DNA from: Stenotrophomonas sp.
GTDB taxonomy: Bacteria > Pseudomonadota > Gammaproteobacteria > Xanthomonadales > Xanthomonadaceae
NCBI GenBank assembly: GCA_003248565.1
Contig: QFOV01000205.1
Coordinates: 1-6,634, forward strand
DNA: 6,634 bases
Direction: 5' to 3'
Below, in pieces: positions 1-6,633 of the stretch. The notes beneath the pieces were generated by a model, which did not search any database, was not told where the DNA came from, and worked only from the letters and a program-made list of their open reading frames with translations. The translations under genes and the position numbers were made by a program. How positions within the stretch are numbered: the first letter of the stretch is position 1; each line of letters begins with the position of its first letter.

Positions 1-1571
1 GCATCGTCCATCACCAGGAACTCGACGATGGTGGTGCGGCCGAGGTAACCGGTCGGCGCCAGCGCCGATGGCTGCGCGCGGTAGAGATGGATGTCGCCCT
101 GCGGCTGGAAGCGGCGCAGGCCGAAGCGCTTAACCTCTTCTTCGGACGCGCGGTAACGCTGCGCGTGGGTCGGCTCCAACCTGCGTACCAGACGCTGGGC
201 GAGGATGCCGTTGATGGTGGAAGTGAGCAGGTAGTCTTCCACGCCCATGTCCAGCAAGCGGGTAATGCCACCAGCGGCGTTGTTGGTATGCAGGGTGGAC
301 AGCACCAAGTGGCCGGTCAGCGCCGACTGAATCGCGATGCGCGCGGTTTCCAGATCACGCATTTCGCCGATCATGATGATGTCCGGGTCCTGGCGCACGA
401 TGCTGCGCAGGGCATTGGCGAAATCCAGCCCGATCTGCGGCTTGGCCTGGATCTGGTTGATTCCCTCCAGCTGGTATTCCACCGGGTCTTCGACGGTGAT
501 GATCTTGACCTTGTCGGTGTTGAGCTGGTTGAGCGCGGTGTACAGCGTGGTGGTCTTGCCCGAGCCGGTAGGGCCGGTCACCAGCAGGATGCCGTGTGGC
601 TGCTCCAGCACCTTGCGGAACTGCGGCAGGAAATCCTCGCTGAAACCCAGCCGCTGGAAATCAAATACCACCGCTTCGCGGTCGAGCAGGCGCATCACCA
701 CGCTTTCACCGTGTGCGGTGGGCATGGTGCTGACGCGCAGGTCCAGCTCCTTGCCCTGTACCCGCAGCATGATGCGGCCATCCTGCGGCAGGCGGCGCTC
801 GGCGATGTTGAGCTTGGCCATGATCTTGATGCGGCTGATCACCGCCGCGGTGAGGTTGACCGGCGGGCTTTCGCCATCGACCAGCACGCCATCGACGCGG
901 TAACGCACCTTCAGTCGGTTCTCGAACGGCTCGACGTGGATGTCCGACGCGCGCAGTTCCACCGCACGCTGGATCAGCAGATTGACCAGGCGAATGACCG
1001 GCGCCTCGGAGGCGAGGTCGCGCAGGTGCTCGATATCGTCCAGCGGCGCGAGTTCACCATCGGTGGTTTCCAGGATCGTCCCCATCGCGGTACGGCCCTG
1101 TCCATACCAGCGCTCGATCAGCTCATCCACTTCGCTGCGCACGCCAACCACGGGAGCAACCTCGCAACCGGTAGCGAGGCGGATCGCGTCGATCGCGTAG
1201 CCGTCCTGGGGATCAGCCATCCACAGCAGGATGCGGCCACGTTGCTCACCCAGCGGCAGCACCAGGAACTGCTTGAGGAAGCGCAGCGGCACCGGCTCCA
1301 CGCCTTCCACCAGCTCAGGCGGTTGTTCGGGCAGGTCGCGGGCGGCAAGCAGCCGCAGCTCCAGTACCTTGGCACAGGCTTCAGCATGGTCGCGCTCGGA
1401 CACCAGCCCCAGCCGTGCCAGCAACACCAGCAGGTCGCCACCGGATTCACGCTGCAGCTGGCGTGCGCGCTGCAGGTCAGCGTCCTTCAGCCGGCCCTGC
1501 GCCAGCAGTTCGGTGACGATGCGGTCGGCAGGTGATGGCGCAAGTTGGGCGTCGTGGGCTACCGCGTTCAC
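1..1571 (-). CDS. gspE: Type II secretion system assembly ATPase GspE (XpsE type), C-terminal end cut by window edge
   Basis: Cytoplasmic hexameric ATPase that powers pseudopilus assembly in type II secretion, docking to the inner membrane through GspL and GspF. The visible part is 523 codons, starting at GTG 1571 behind AGGAGG with a 5-nt gap; about 40-45 residues are probably missing past base 1. An N-terminal GspE_N/MshEN-type region (about 1-155) is followed by the N2 domain (about 180-300, with ASDIHVEP) and the C-terminal ATPase domain. Walker A GPTGSGKT is at 333-340 (Lys339), the Asp box TVEDPVEY at 359-366, Walker B DPDIIMIGEMRD with Glu403, and the His box GHLVLSTLHT at 420-429. Oddity: the usual Cys-X2-Cys ... 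Cys-X2-Cys zinc element is absent. Where LCPxC is expected the sequence reads LEPTH (Glu466, His469), and there is no cysteine up to GYLGR at 508-512. From memory, Xanthomonas XpsE has the same LEPTHA motif, which favours XpsE over PilB. It is probably the first gene of an xps operon running off the left edge. Confidence 0.95.
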   Translation of the reverse strand, partial: MNAVAHDAQLAPSPADRIVTELLAQGRLKDADLQRARQLQRESGGDLLVLLARLGLVSERDHAEACAKVLELRLLAARDLPEQPPELVEGVEPVPLRFLKQFLVLPLGEQRGRILLWMADPQDGYAIDAIRLATGCEVAPVVGVRSEVDELIERWYGQGRTAMGTILETTDGELAPLDDIEHLRDLASEAPVIRLVNLLIQRAVELRASDIHVEPFENRLKVRYRVDGVLVDGESPPVNLTAAVISRIKIMAKLNIAERRLPQDGRIMLRVQGKELDLRVSTMPTAHGESVVMRLLDREAVVFDFQRLGFSEDFLPQFRKVLEQPHGILLVTGPTGSGKTTTLYTALNQLNTDKVKIITVEDPVEYQLEGINQIQAKPQIGLDFANALRSIVRQDPDIIMIGEMRDLETARIAIQSALTGHLVLSTLHTNNAAGGITRLLDMGVEDYLLTSTINGILAQRLVRRLEPTHAQRYRASEEEVKRFGLRRFQPQGDIHLYRAQPSALAPTGYLGRTTIVEFLVMDD

Positions 1572-1576
1572 GCAAT

Positions 1577-1582
1577 CCTCCT
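1577..1582 (-). promoter_or_regulatory. Shine-Dalgarno site for gspE
   Basis: On the minus strand AGGAGG lies 5 nt before GTG at 1571-1569. It is the best ribosome-binding site in the window and decides the GTG start. No ATG with comparable spacing is available nearby in the same frame. Confidence 0.85.
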
Positions 1583-1590
1583 GAGTTGGC

Positions 1591-1607
1591 CGAACTTTAG
1601 CAGTTCG
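1591..1607. promoter_or_regulatory. Short inverted repeat in the gspE leader, possible operator or promoter element
   Basis: CGAACT at 1591-1596 and AGTTCG at 1602-1607 are perfect 6-bp arms around a 5-nt spacer, 8 nt upstream of the gspE Shine-Dalgarno. On the minus strand the spacer and one arm contain TAAAGT (1599-1594), a passable -10 hexamer, but no convincing -35 is found about 17 nt further up. It may be an operator, a small leader hairpin, or chance. Confidence 0.3.
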
Positions 1608-1611
1608 CGCC

Positions 1612-1682
1612 CCAAGGTCGTGCACATGAACCGGCATTACAGGTAAAAAGAGCCCCGGCAACGCCGGGGCTCCAAGGTCGTG
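1612..1682. repeat. 11-bp direct repeat CCAAGGTCGTG flanking the protease terminator
   Basis: CCAAGGTCGTG occurs at 1612-1622 and again at 1672-1682, exactly 60 bp apart. With the preceding bases the match extends to 14 bp with one mismatch (GCCCCAAGG versus GCTCCAAGG). The 49 bp between the copies hold the terminator hairpin. The arrangement could be a local duplication or the scar of a small insertion. No transposase or terminal inverted repeats are visible. Confidence 0.5.
1645..1672 (-). terminator. Intrinsic terminator of the S8 protease gene
   Basis: Read on the minus strand, a perfect 10-bp stem GAGCCCCGGC / GCCGGGGCTC (1672-1663 and 1659-1650) with a 3-nt loop is followed directly by TTTTT (1649-1645). 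It begins 22 nt after the protease stop codon. The plus strand has no T-run after the stem, so it acts in one direction. It separates the protease transcript from gspE. Confidence 0.9.
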
Positions 1683-1694
1683 TAGTAGTCAGAA

Positions 1695-3578
1695 TTACTG
1701 ACGGGCAACCAGACTCACACCGCTATACGAGCTCGCCCCAACCAGGGTGACGTAGTAGGTGCCAGCCTGCGGCTTGTTGATGCGCACCGTTTCGCTGTTA
1801 CCGCCGCGGGTCGATTTGGCGTCGAATTCGCTGCTGCTCGCCACCGCCTCGTAGCGGACATACACCGATACGTCGCCGCTGCCACCGTAGGTCATGAAGG
1901 TCAACACCTTGCCGGCCTCGGCCTGGAAGCTGTAAACCGTCTCGCTGCCACCACTGCCGGAAACCCCGGTCAGCGCAACCTTGTTGACCAGCGGCGTGGC
2001 GTCCGGGCCGCACTGCTCGACATTGGGATCACACGGCGGCGTGGTCGCCTTTACCAGCGCGGCGTTGATGTTGAGGATGCCGGCCCCGATCGGGGTGCTG
2101 GCCGGGATCGCCACCGGGAACGGCGTAGCGGTCGTCTTCAGCAGGTCACGCATCTGGTTCAGGGTCAGCGGCGTGTCGACCACGCTCTGCACCATCGCCA
2201 CCGCAGCAGCCACATGCGGCGATGCCATCGATGTGCCACCCATGCCGCCGAGGATCCAGTTGCTCGGCTCCGGTCCCTTCTCGCCACCGTTCATCACCTG
2301 CCAGATGTAGCCGTTCGGGTTGCCGTCGACCGAGCCGCCACCGCCCGGCGCTGACAGATCCACGCGTGCACCGTAGTTGGAGTAGTAGGCACGCGCACCG
2401 GTCACGCCGGTGGCACCGACACTGATCACGTTGTTGCAGGAGGACATCGTGTAGCTGGCGGCGTTGGCATTGTCGTTGCCTGCCGCGACCACCACGATTG
2501 CACCCTTGCTGTTGGCCAGATCGATGGCTTCCTGGTACTCGCTCGGACAGGTCGCGGGCGATACGCTGCCCAGGCTCATGTTGATGACTTCGGCAGGATT
2601 GGTGTTGAGCGGCAGCCCCGGCACCTCGCCGCCTGCGGCCCAGACAATGCCGTCAGCGATATCACTGCCGAAACCACCGCAGGAACCCAGCACGCGTATC
2701 GGCATCACCTTTGCTTTGTAGGCCAGGCCGGCCAGGCCCCTGCCATTGTTGGTCTCCTGGGCGATGGTGCCGGAGACGTGACTGCCGTGCCAGGAACTGA
2801 CGTCGGCCGCATGCGAGCCACCGGTTGCCCAGCCGGTGCAGTAGTTGGCTTCCACCCAGTCACCGATATCCCAACCACCGGCAACCCGCCCGTCACTGTC
2901 ACGGCGCGATACGCGCTTGTCACTGATCATGTCGTAGCCGGGAATGACATTGTTCTGCAGGTCCGGGTTGCCCTGGGTGATGCCGGTATCGATCACCGCC
3001 ACCACCACGCCTTCGCCCTGCGACAGATCCCAGGCCTGCGGTGCTCGCACACCGGTGCTGGGGTTGAAGAAGTTCCACTGGTACTGGGCATAGTTGGGGT
3101 CGGTCGGAACCATTGCCGGGGCGACATCCACCATGCGCTGGTACATGCGATCGATGTCAGCGCGTTCAACGGCCGGATTTGCCTTGAGCTCGCGGACGAA
3201 GTTCGCCGCTTCCTGCGCATTGAGGGCACGCGAGGTCTTGACCACGCTCCAGCCCGGCGCGCCCATGCGCCGCAGCAGCGCGGCCTGGACCGCAGGCTGG
3301 GCGGCTGCACGAGACGTCTTGGCCACGGCACGATCCAGGCCGGCGCGCGACGCCGCTGCGCCAAGGCCACGGTTGAGCGTCGCCGCATCACGCAATTCGC
3401 TACTGCCGGCGCGGTACTTCACCACGAACCGATAGCCACCGCTGCTGTCCACCGTGGACGAACTCAAGCCTATTGTCTTCGCGGGTCCAATTCCGGCAGC
3501 AGATGCGGCGGGCACGCCGATCGAAGCCATCAGTACGGCACCGGCAATCGCCAAACCAAGCTGGGTCTTCTTCTTCAT
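1695..3578 (-). CDS. Secreted subtilisin-like serine protease (S8 family) with C-terminal PPC domain
   Basis: Extracellular endopeptidase of 627 residues. A Sec signal peptide (MKKK, hydrophobic core to about residue 20, Ala-Ser-Ala cleavage site at 25-27) is followed by an inhibitor-type propeptide (about 28-150) and the catalytic domain (about 160-508). The triad is complete: Asp197 in AVIDTGI, His264 in WHGSHVSGTI and Ser450 in GGTSMASPH; Asn368 in AAGNDN is the oxyanion-hole residue. After a Cys/Pro linker (Cys516, Cys523) comes a PPC beta-sandwich (about 529-620), usually removed on maturation. Six cysteines could form three disulfides. The ATG at 3578 is supported by the signal peptide; the ribosome site (GAGAG, 11 nt up) is weak. 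It has no autotransporter domain, so after Sec export it needs an outer-membrane route. StmPr proteases of Stenotrophomonas, of similar architecture, are known Xps type II cargo, and gspE lies downstream on the same strand. Which StmPr-like paralogue this is cannot be told here. Confidence 0.95.
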   Translation of the reverse strand: MKKKTQLGLAIAGAVLMASIGVPAASAAGIGPAKTIGLSSSTVDSSGGYRFVVKYRAGSSELRDAATLNRGLGAAASRAGLDRAVAKTSRAAAQPAVQAALLRRMGAPGWSVVKTSRALNAQEAANFVRELKANPAVERADIDRMYQRMVDVAPAMVPTDPNYAQYQWNFFNPSTGVRAPQAWDLSQGEGVVVAVIDTGITQGNPDLQNNVIPGYDMISDKRVSRRDSDGRVAGGWDIGDWVEANYCTGWATGGSHAADVSSWHGSHVSGTIAQETNNGRGLAGLAYKAKVMPIRVLGSCGGFGSDIADGIVWAAGGEVPGLPLNTNPAEVINMSLGSVSPATCPSEYQEAIDLANSKGAIVVVAAGNDNANAASYTMSSCNNVISVGATGVTGARAYYSNYGARVDLSAPGGGGSVDGNPNGYIWQVMNGGEKGPEPSNWILGGMGGTSMASPHVAAAVAMVQSVVDTPLTLNQMRDLLKTTATPFPVAIPASTPIGAGILNINAALVKATTPPCDPNVEQCGPDATPLVNKVALTGVSGSGGSETVYSFQAEAGKVLTFMTYGGSGDVSVYVRYEAVASSSEFDAKSTRGGNSETVRINKPQAGTYYVTLVGASSYSGVSLVARQ

Positions 3579-3695
3579 GTCGGATCTCTCGTCTTGATAG
3601 AACAGGGATGGAACTCAACGCTGCATCGCTTTGCCGTCCTGGCCCGCAACAGCCGCACTGCGGGGGCAGCACGGCTCCTGGCGATGAACCTGGAA

Positions 3696-3719
3696 GCCCC
3701 CGCCGCAGCAGGCGGGGGC
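3696..3719 (-). terminator. GC-rich hairpin after the adhesin stop, probable terminator
   Basis: GCCCCCGCC (3696-3704) pairs perfectly with GGCGGGGGC (3711-3719) around a 6-nt loop, starting 13 nt after the adhesin stop codon. On the minus strand only TT then CC follows, so the U-run is poor and termination may be weak or need help. The rest of the 154-bp gap (3579-3732) must carry any protease promoter, but no clear -35/-10 pair was found. Confidence 0.55.
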
Positions 3720-3732
3720 AAGACCAAACCGC

Positions 3733-6306
3733 TTACCAGCCGAAGCCGGCACCAACGCCGACCGAACTGTCGTCACTGCTGAAGGCACCACCCAAGGTGA
3801 CGGTGGCGCGATCACTGATGGCACGCTGGTAGCCCACGGACAGTGCCGATTCGCCGCCCTGGTAGCCGACACCGACACCGACCCGGTTCTGCGTGCGCAC
3901 GCCCGCAGCACTGGTAGCCATGTTCAACATGGCCGCGCTCATCGCGCCTTGACGATCCAGACGACGGTCGACGTGGCGCAAGCGCTTGTCGATATCGCCA
4001 CGGAAGATGTCGAAGCTGTCGGCCATGCTGCTGAACTTGGTGTCGGTATAGGTATTGGCGGCGGTGATGCCACTATCCAGCTGCGCCTTGTTGACCGCAT
4101 CGGTGGCCTGCGTGCCAGCAGCAACGTTGGTGACCTGCCGCTCATGGCCGCTGCTACCGACCGACACCGTGTTGGCACGGTCCGCAATCGACCCTTGGCC
4201 CAAGGCAACGGCACCGGTTGCAGTGACGCTGGAACCCTGGCCAATCGCCGTACCGGAGGCAACGCTGACGGTGGCACTTTCACCCACCGCCACCGCATTG
4301 GTGGCCACCGCCGCGATGCTGGTATTGGCACCCACCGCGGTGCTGCCGTCGGCATTGACGCGGGAATTGCTACCAATCGCGGTGTCGTTCGGGCCATGTG
4401 CATAGCTGTTGTTGCCGATGGCGCTACCCGCAACGCTGTTGGCCTTGGCTTGCTCGCCCAGCGCTACGCCAGTGCTCGCAGCCGGCGCAGCAGTCTCTGC
4501 TCGCGGGCCATTGCCGTTGCCGTTGCCGTTGCCATTTCCATGACCGTTTCCATTGCCATGCCCGTTCCCGTTCCCGTTCCCGTTCCCGTTCCCGTTTCCA
4601 TTCCCGTTGCTGGCAATACGGTTGTTGATGGCCGTAACCTGGCCGTCGAGCGCCGACAACGCTGCACCCACGTTGTTGTAGCTGGCCCCCTGGATGACAT
4701 AGGTCGGTGTGACGAACATGCCCTGCATGCCCACGCCGGCACCGCCACCGAGGAAGCTGGCCATATTGCCCAGCGACTGGAACAGCTGCCCGCCATTGAT
4801 GGCCTGCATGCTGCCAGCGGCGATGGCACCGGCAGCGACGTTGTCCAGCGTGGTTCCCTGGATGCCAGCCAAAGTCAGCTTGTCGCGGCTGGCGTCGTCG
4901 TAGGTCACCGCATTGGCGGTCACGCCCTCGATGCTGCCGATACGACCATCGATGTCGGTAACGCGCGTCTCCACCGCACCGACCCGCTGGTTGGTGACAT
5001 GCAGCTGACCACCGGTCACCGCATCAGTGCTGCCTTCGGCAATACGCCCTGCACCGACATTGACGATGCGACGCGTCACTGGGCCATTGGTGCCGTTACC
5101 GCCACCTACCGAAACCACGTTGGCTTCAACTGCACGCGAACCAGCGCCCAGGGCCACCGAATTGGCGCCTGAGACGCCAGCACCCGCACCGATTGCGACA
5201 CTGTTGACGCCGTTGCTGGCGAACGCGCCGTAACCGATGGCGACACCGTTGACTGCAGTTATCGAGGTCTGCCGGCCCAGCGCCGTGCTGTTGCTGGCCT
5301 TCGCTGCGGCATCCGCACCCAACGCCGTTGCTCCATTTGCACTGGCGGTACTCGAAGCACCCAGCGCCGTGCTGCGCTCGGCGCTGGCAAGCGCCGCCGA
5401 GCCCGAAGCCACCGCATTGCTACCACTGGCAGTCGCCACGCCGTCGCCGGTCGCCCGGAAGTACTTGTTGGTCTCGCCTGCGACCTCGGCCACCGCATCC
5501 AGCTGCGACTTGTTGACCGCATCGGTTGCCTCGGTACCCGCAGCGACATTGGTGATCTGCCGTTCGGCCCCCACATCACCCACCGACACCGTGTTGTCAC
5601 GACCGGCGATCGAGCCTGCACCCAAGGCCACCGAGTTGGTAGCGCCAGCCTCGGCACCGGTACCGAGCGCCGTGCTCTGTTGGCCGAAGGCCCAGGCATT
5701 GGCACCAACAGCGGTTGCATCATCGCCGAAGGCCCAGCTGCCACTGCCGATGGCCACTGCATTGGTCGCGCCGATTCCGAACAAGCCGAAGCCGGTTTCG
5801 GCACCATCGCCAATTGCCAGACTGCCTTCGCCCAGCGCCGACGCATTGCGGCCGACAGCGACGTTGCCATCCTCATAGGCAGCTGCATTGTAACCAACCG
5901 CCGTCGTGCCCACGCCTTCGGCGTAGCTCTGCGAGCCGGTCGCGGTGCTGTAGTTGCCAAGTGCATTGGCCACCGCACCGCTGGCGGTGGACTGATCCCC
6001 CAGGGCATAAGCACCTACGCCTGTTGCCGTTGCCGCGAAGCCCTCGGCATTGGCACTGGCGCCCAGAGCGGTACCGCCGACTCCGGCACTGGTGGCACCG
6101 GTCTGCACCGGCGCACCGCCGACGTTGATCAGCGGATCACCATTGGCATCGACCGCATTGCCACCCACCGCCACCGCACCCGCCATCAGCCACTGCATTG
6201 GCGCCACTGCCGAACGCCGATGCGCCGTTGCCAATCGCATTGGTCGCCTCACCGGAGGCCGTGGCGTTGTCGCCTTCGGCGTACGCACCGGCATCACTGT
6301 CGGCAC
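3733..6306 (-). CDS. Surviving open frame of the adhesin: head, neck/stalk, NG hinge, second head, YadA anchor
   Basis: 857 codons from a GTG at 6306. The first 40 or so residues (PVRTPKATTPRPP...) are out-of-frame reading of head repeats; genuine adhesin starts near AGAVAVGGNAV (42-52). Order: head repeats 47-240; neck 239-270 (ERQITNVAAG, TDAVNKSQL); KYFRATG then more head repeats 286-395; variant neck 396-436 (RRIVNVGAG, STDAVTGGQL); stalk with TLDNVAAG and INGGQL (488-508) and PTYVIQGASYNNVGAAL (534-550); Asn/His-Gly hinge 567-600; second head 609-710; third neck 713-743; coiled coil 744-786; YadA anchor about 787-857. The anchor has four beta-strand-like stretches and a C-terminal aromatic Trp, as expected of a BAM substrate. 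There is no signal peptide and no good ribosome site before the GTG, so it is a remnant of the larger gene rather than a gene with its own start. It is transcribed towards the S8 protease, with a 154-bp gap. Confidence 0.75.
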   Translation of the reverse strand: MPTVMPVRTPKATTPRPPVRRPMRLATAHRRSAVAPMQWLMAGAVAVGGNAVDANGDPLINVGGAPVQTGATSAGVGGTALGASANAEGFAATATGVGAYALGDQSTASGAVANALGNYSTATGSQSYAEGVGTTAVGYNAAAYEDGNVAVGRNASALGEGSLAIGDGAETGFGLFGIGATNAVAIGSGSWAFGDDATAVGANAWAFGQQSTALGTGAEAGATNSVALGAGSIAGRDNTVSVGDVGAERQITNVAAGTEATDAVNKSQLDAVAEVAGETNKYFRATGDGVATASGSNAVASGSAALASAERSTALGASSTASANGATALGADAAAKASNSTALGRQTSITAVNGVAIGYGAFASNGVNSVAIGAGAGVSGANSVALGAGSRAVEANVVSVGGGNGTNGPVTRRIVNVGAGRIAEGSTDAVTGGQLHVTNQRVGAVETRVTDIDGRIGSIEGVTANAVTYDDASRDKLTLAGIQGTTLDNVAAGAIAAGSMQAINGGQLFQSLGNMASFLGGGAGVGMQGMFVTPTYVIQGASYNNVGAALSALDGQVTAINNRIASNGNGNGNGNGNGNGNGHGNGNGHGNGNGNGNGNGPRAETAAPAASTGVALGEQAKANSVAGSAIGNNSYAHGPNDTAIGSNSRVNADGSTAVGANTSIAAVATNAVAVGESATVSVASGTAIGQGSSVTATGAVALGQGSIADRANTVSVGSSGHERQVTNVAAGTQATDAVNKAQLDSGITAANTYTDTKFSSMADSFDIFRGDIDKRLRHVDRRLDRQGAMSAAMLNMATSAAGVRTQNRVGVGVGYQGGESALSVGYQRAISDRATVTLGGAFSSDDSSVGVGAGFGW
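4507..4608 (-). repeat. Hexanucleotide repeat coding an Asn-Gly/His-Gly hinge (17 units)
   Basis: Seventeen consecutive 6-bp units encode 15 Asn-Gly and 2 His-Gly dipeptides (residues 567-600 of the open frame). Six units at 4561-4596 are identical (CCCGTT on the plus strand, AACGGG in the coding sense); the others vary at wobble positions, and the two His units differ by CAT for AAC/AAT. Because the unit is 6 bp, gain or loss of units changes hinge length without shifting the frame. It joins the stalk to the membrane-proximal head. Confidence 0.9.
5545..5802 (-). repeat. Adhesin head/neck module, copy A
   Basis: 86 codons (AETGFGLFGIGATNAV... to ...ERQITNV) that match the copy at 6376-6633 at 84 of 86 residues. 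By hand alignment about 34 of 258 bases differ, so most differences are silent. In this copy the neck continues intact into AAGTEATDAVNKSQL. Confidence 0.85.
6179..6181 (-). other. Apparent +1 base in a CCC run (GGG in coding sense)
   Basis: Coding sense: GCT GAT GGC GGG TGC GGT. With one G fewer it reads GCT GAT GGC GGT GCG GTG GCG GTG GGT GGC AAT (ADGGAVAVGGN), which joins the two adhesin frames smoothly. The exact base cannot be fixed within the G-rich stretch. Confidence 0.65.
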
Positions 6307-6373
6307 TGCCGGTGGCCTTGAAGTACTTGGCCGTGGTCTGCCCTTCCGCCGCTACCGCGGCCACTTCATCGAG

Positions 6374-6379
6374 CTGACG
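6374..6379 (-). other. Deletion junction: 40 bp missing from a neck motif
   Basis: In the coding sense AAC GT is joined to CAG CTC GAT. The intact copy has AAT GTC, then 13 codons, then CAG CTG, so one base plus 13 codons (about AAGTEATDAVNKS) are absent here. The junction shares only one base of homology, so simple slippage between repeats is not obvious. Confidence 0.75.
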
Positions 6380-6633
6380 TTGGTGATCTGCCGTTCGGCG
6401 CCCACATCGCCCACCGATACGCTGTTGTCGCGGCCGGCAATGGAGCCTGCACCCAGCGCCACCGAGTTGGTGGCACCCGCCTCGGCACCGGTACCAATCG
6501 CCGTGCTCTGCTGACCGAAGGCCCAGGCATTCGCACCCACCGCGGTTGCATCATCACCAAACGCCCAGCTGCCGCTGCCGATCGCTACCGCATTGGTCGC
6601 GCCAATGCCGAACAAGCCGAAACCCGTCTCGGC
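6376..6633 (-). repeat. Adhesin head/neck module, copy B (adjacent to the frame break)
   Basis: Same 86-residue module as at 5545-5802, with Ile for Leu in STAIGTG and Ser for Thr in RDNSVSV. It lies 831 bp upstream; adding back the 40 lost bases and removing the extra one gives 870 bp, a 290-codon period. It ends at the deletion junction and begins at the window edge. Confidence 0.85.

Noticed and set aside
87..1535. 482-codon plus-strand open frame
   Set aside because: It is antisense to gspE, whose Walker A, Walker B, Asp and His boxes are all in the minus frame. Long antisense frames are common in GC-rich genes, and no domain is recognisable.
3579..3732. Promoter for the S8 protease
   Set aside because: Candidate hexamers (TTGCGG, TTGAGT, TATCAA) do not occur in pairs with acceptable spacing, so no site is called.
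2778..3782. 334-codon plus-strand open frame across the protease start
   Set aside because: Antisense to the S8 protease and the intergenic region. Composition is a mirror of the minus-strand codons and no family is recognised.
4501..4608. CRISPR-like or origin-like iterated repeats
   Set aside because: The 6-bp units are contiguous, have no spacers and are in frame within the adhesin coding sequence.
3949..5172. 407-codon plus-strand open frame rich in Val/Ala/Arg repeats
   Set aside because: Its periodicity (PVPVPV, AVAVAV) is the complement of the adhesin NG tract and head repeats, so it is a shadow, not a repeat protein.
5680..6321. 213-codon plus-strand open frames over the adhesin head
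   Set aside because: Antisense to head repeats, with no start signal or recognisable domain.
6137..6364. Separate 75-codon minus-strand gene
   Set aside because: Its residues are YadA-like head and neck sequence continuing the adhesin in a shifted frame; it is part of the interrupted gene.
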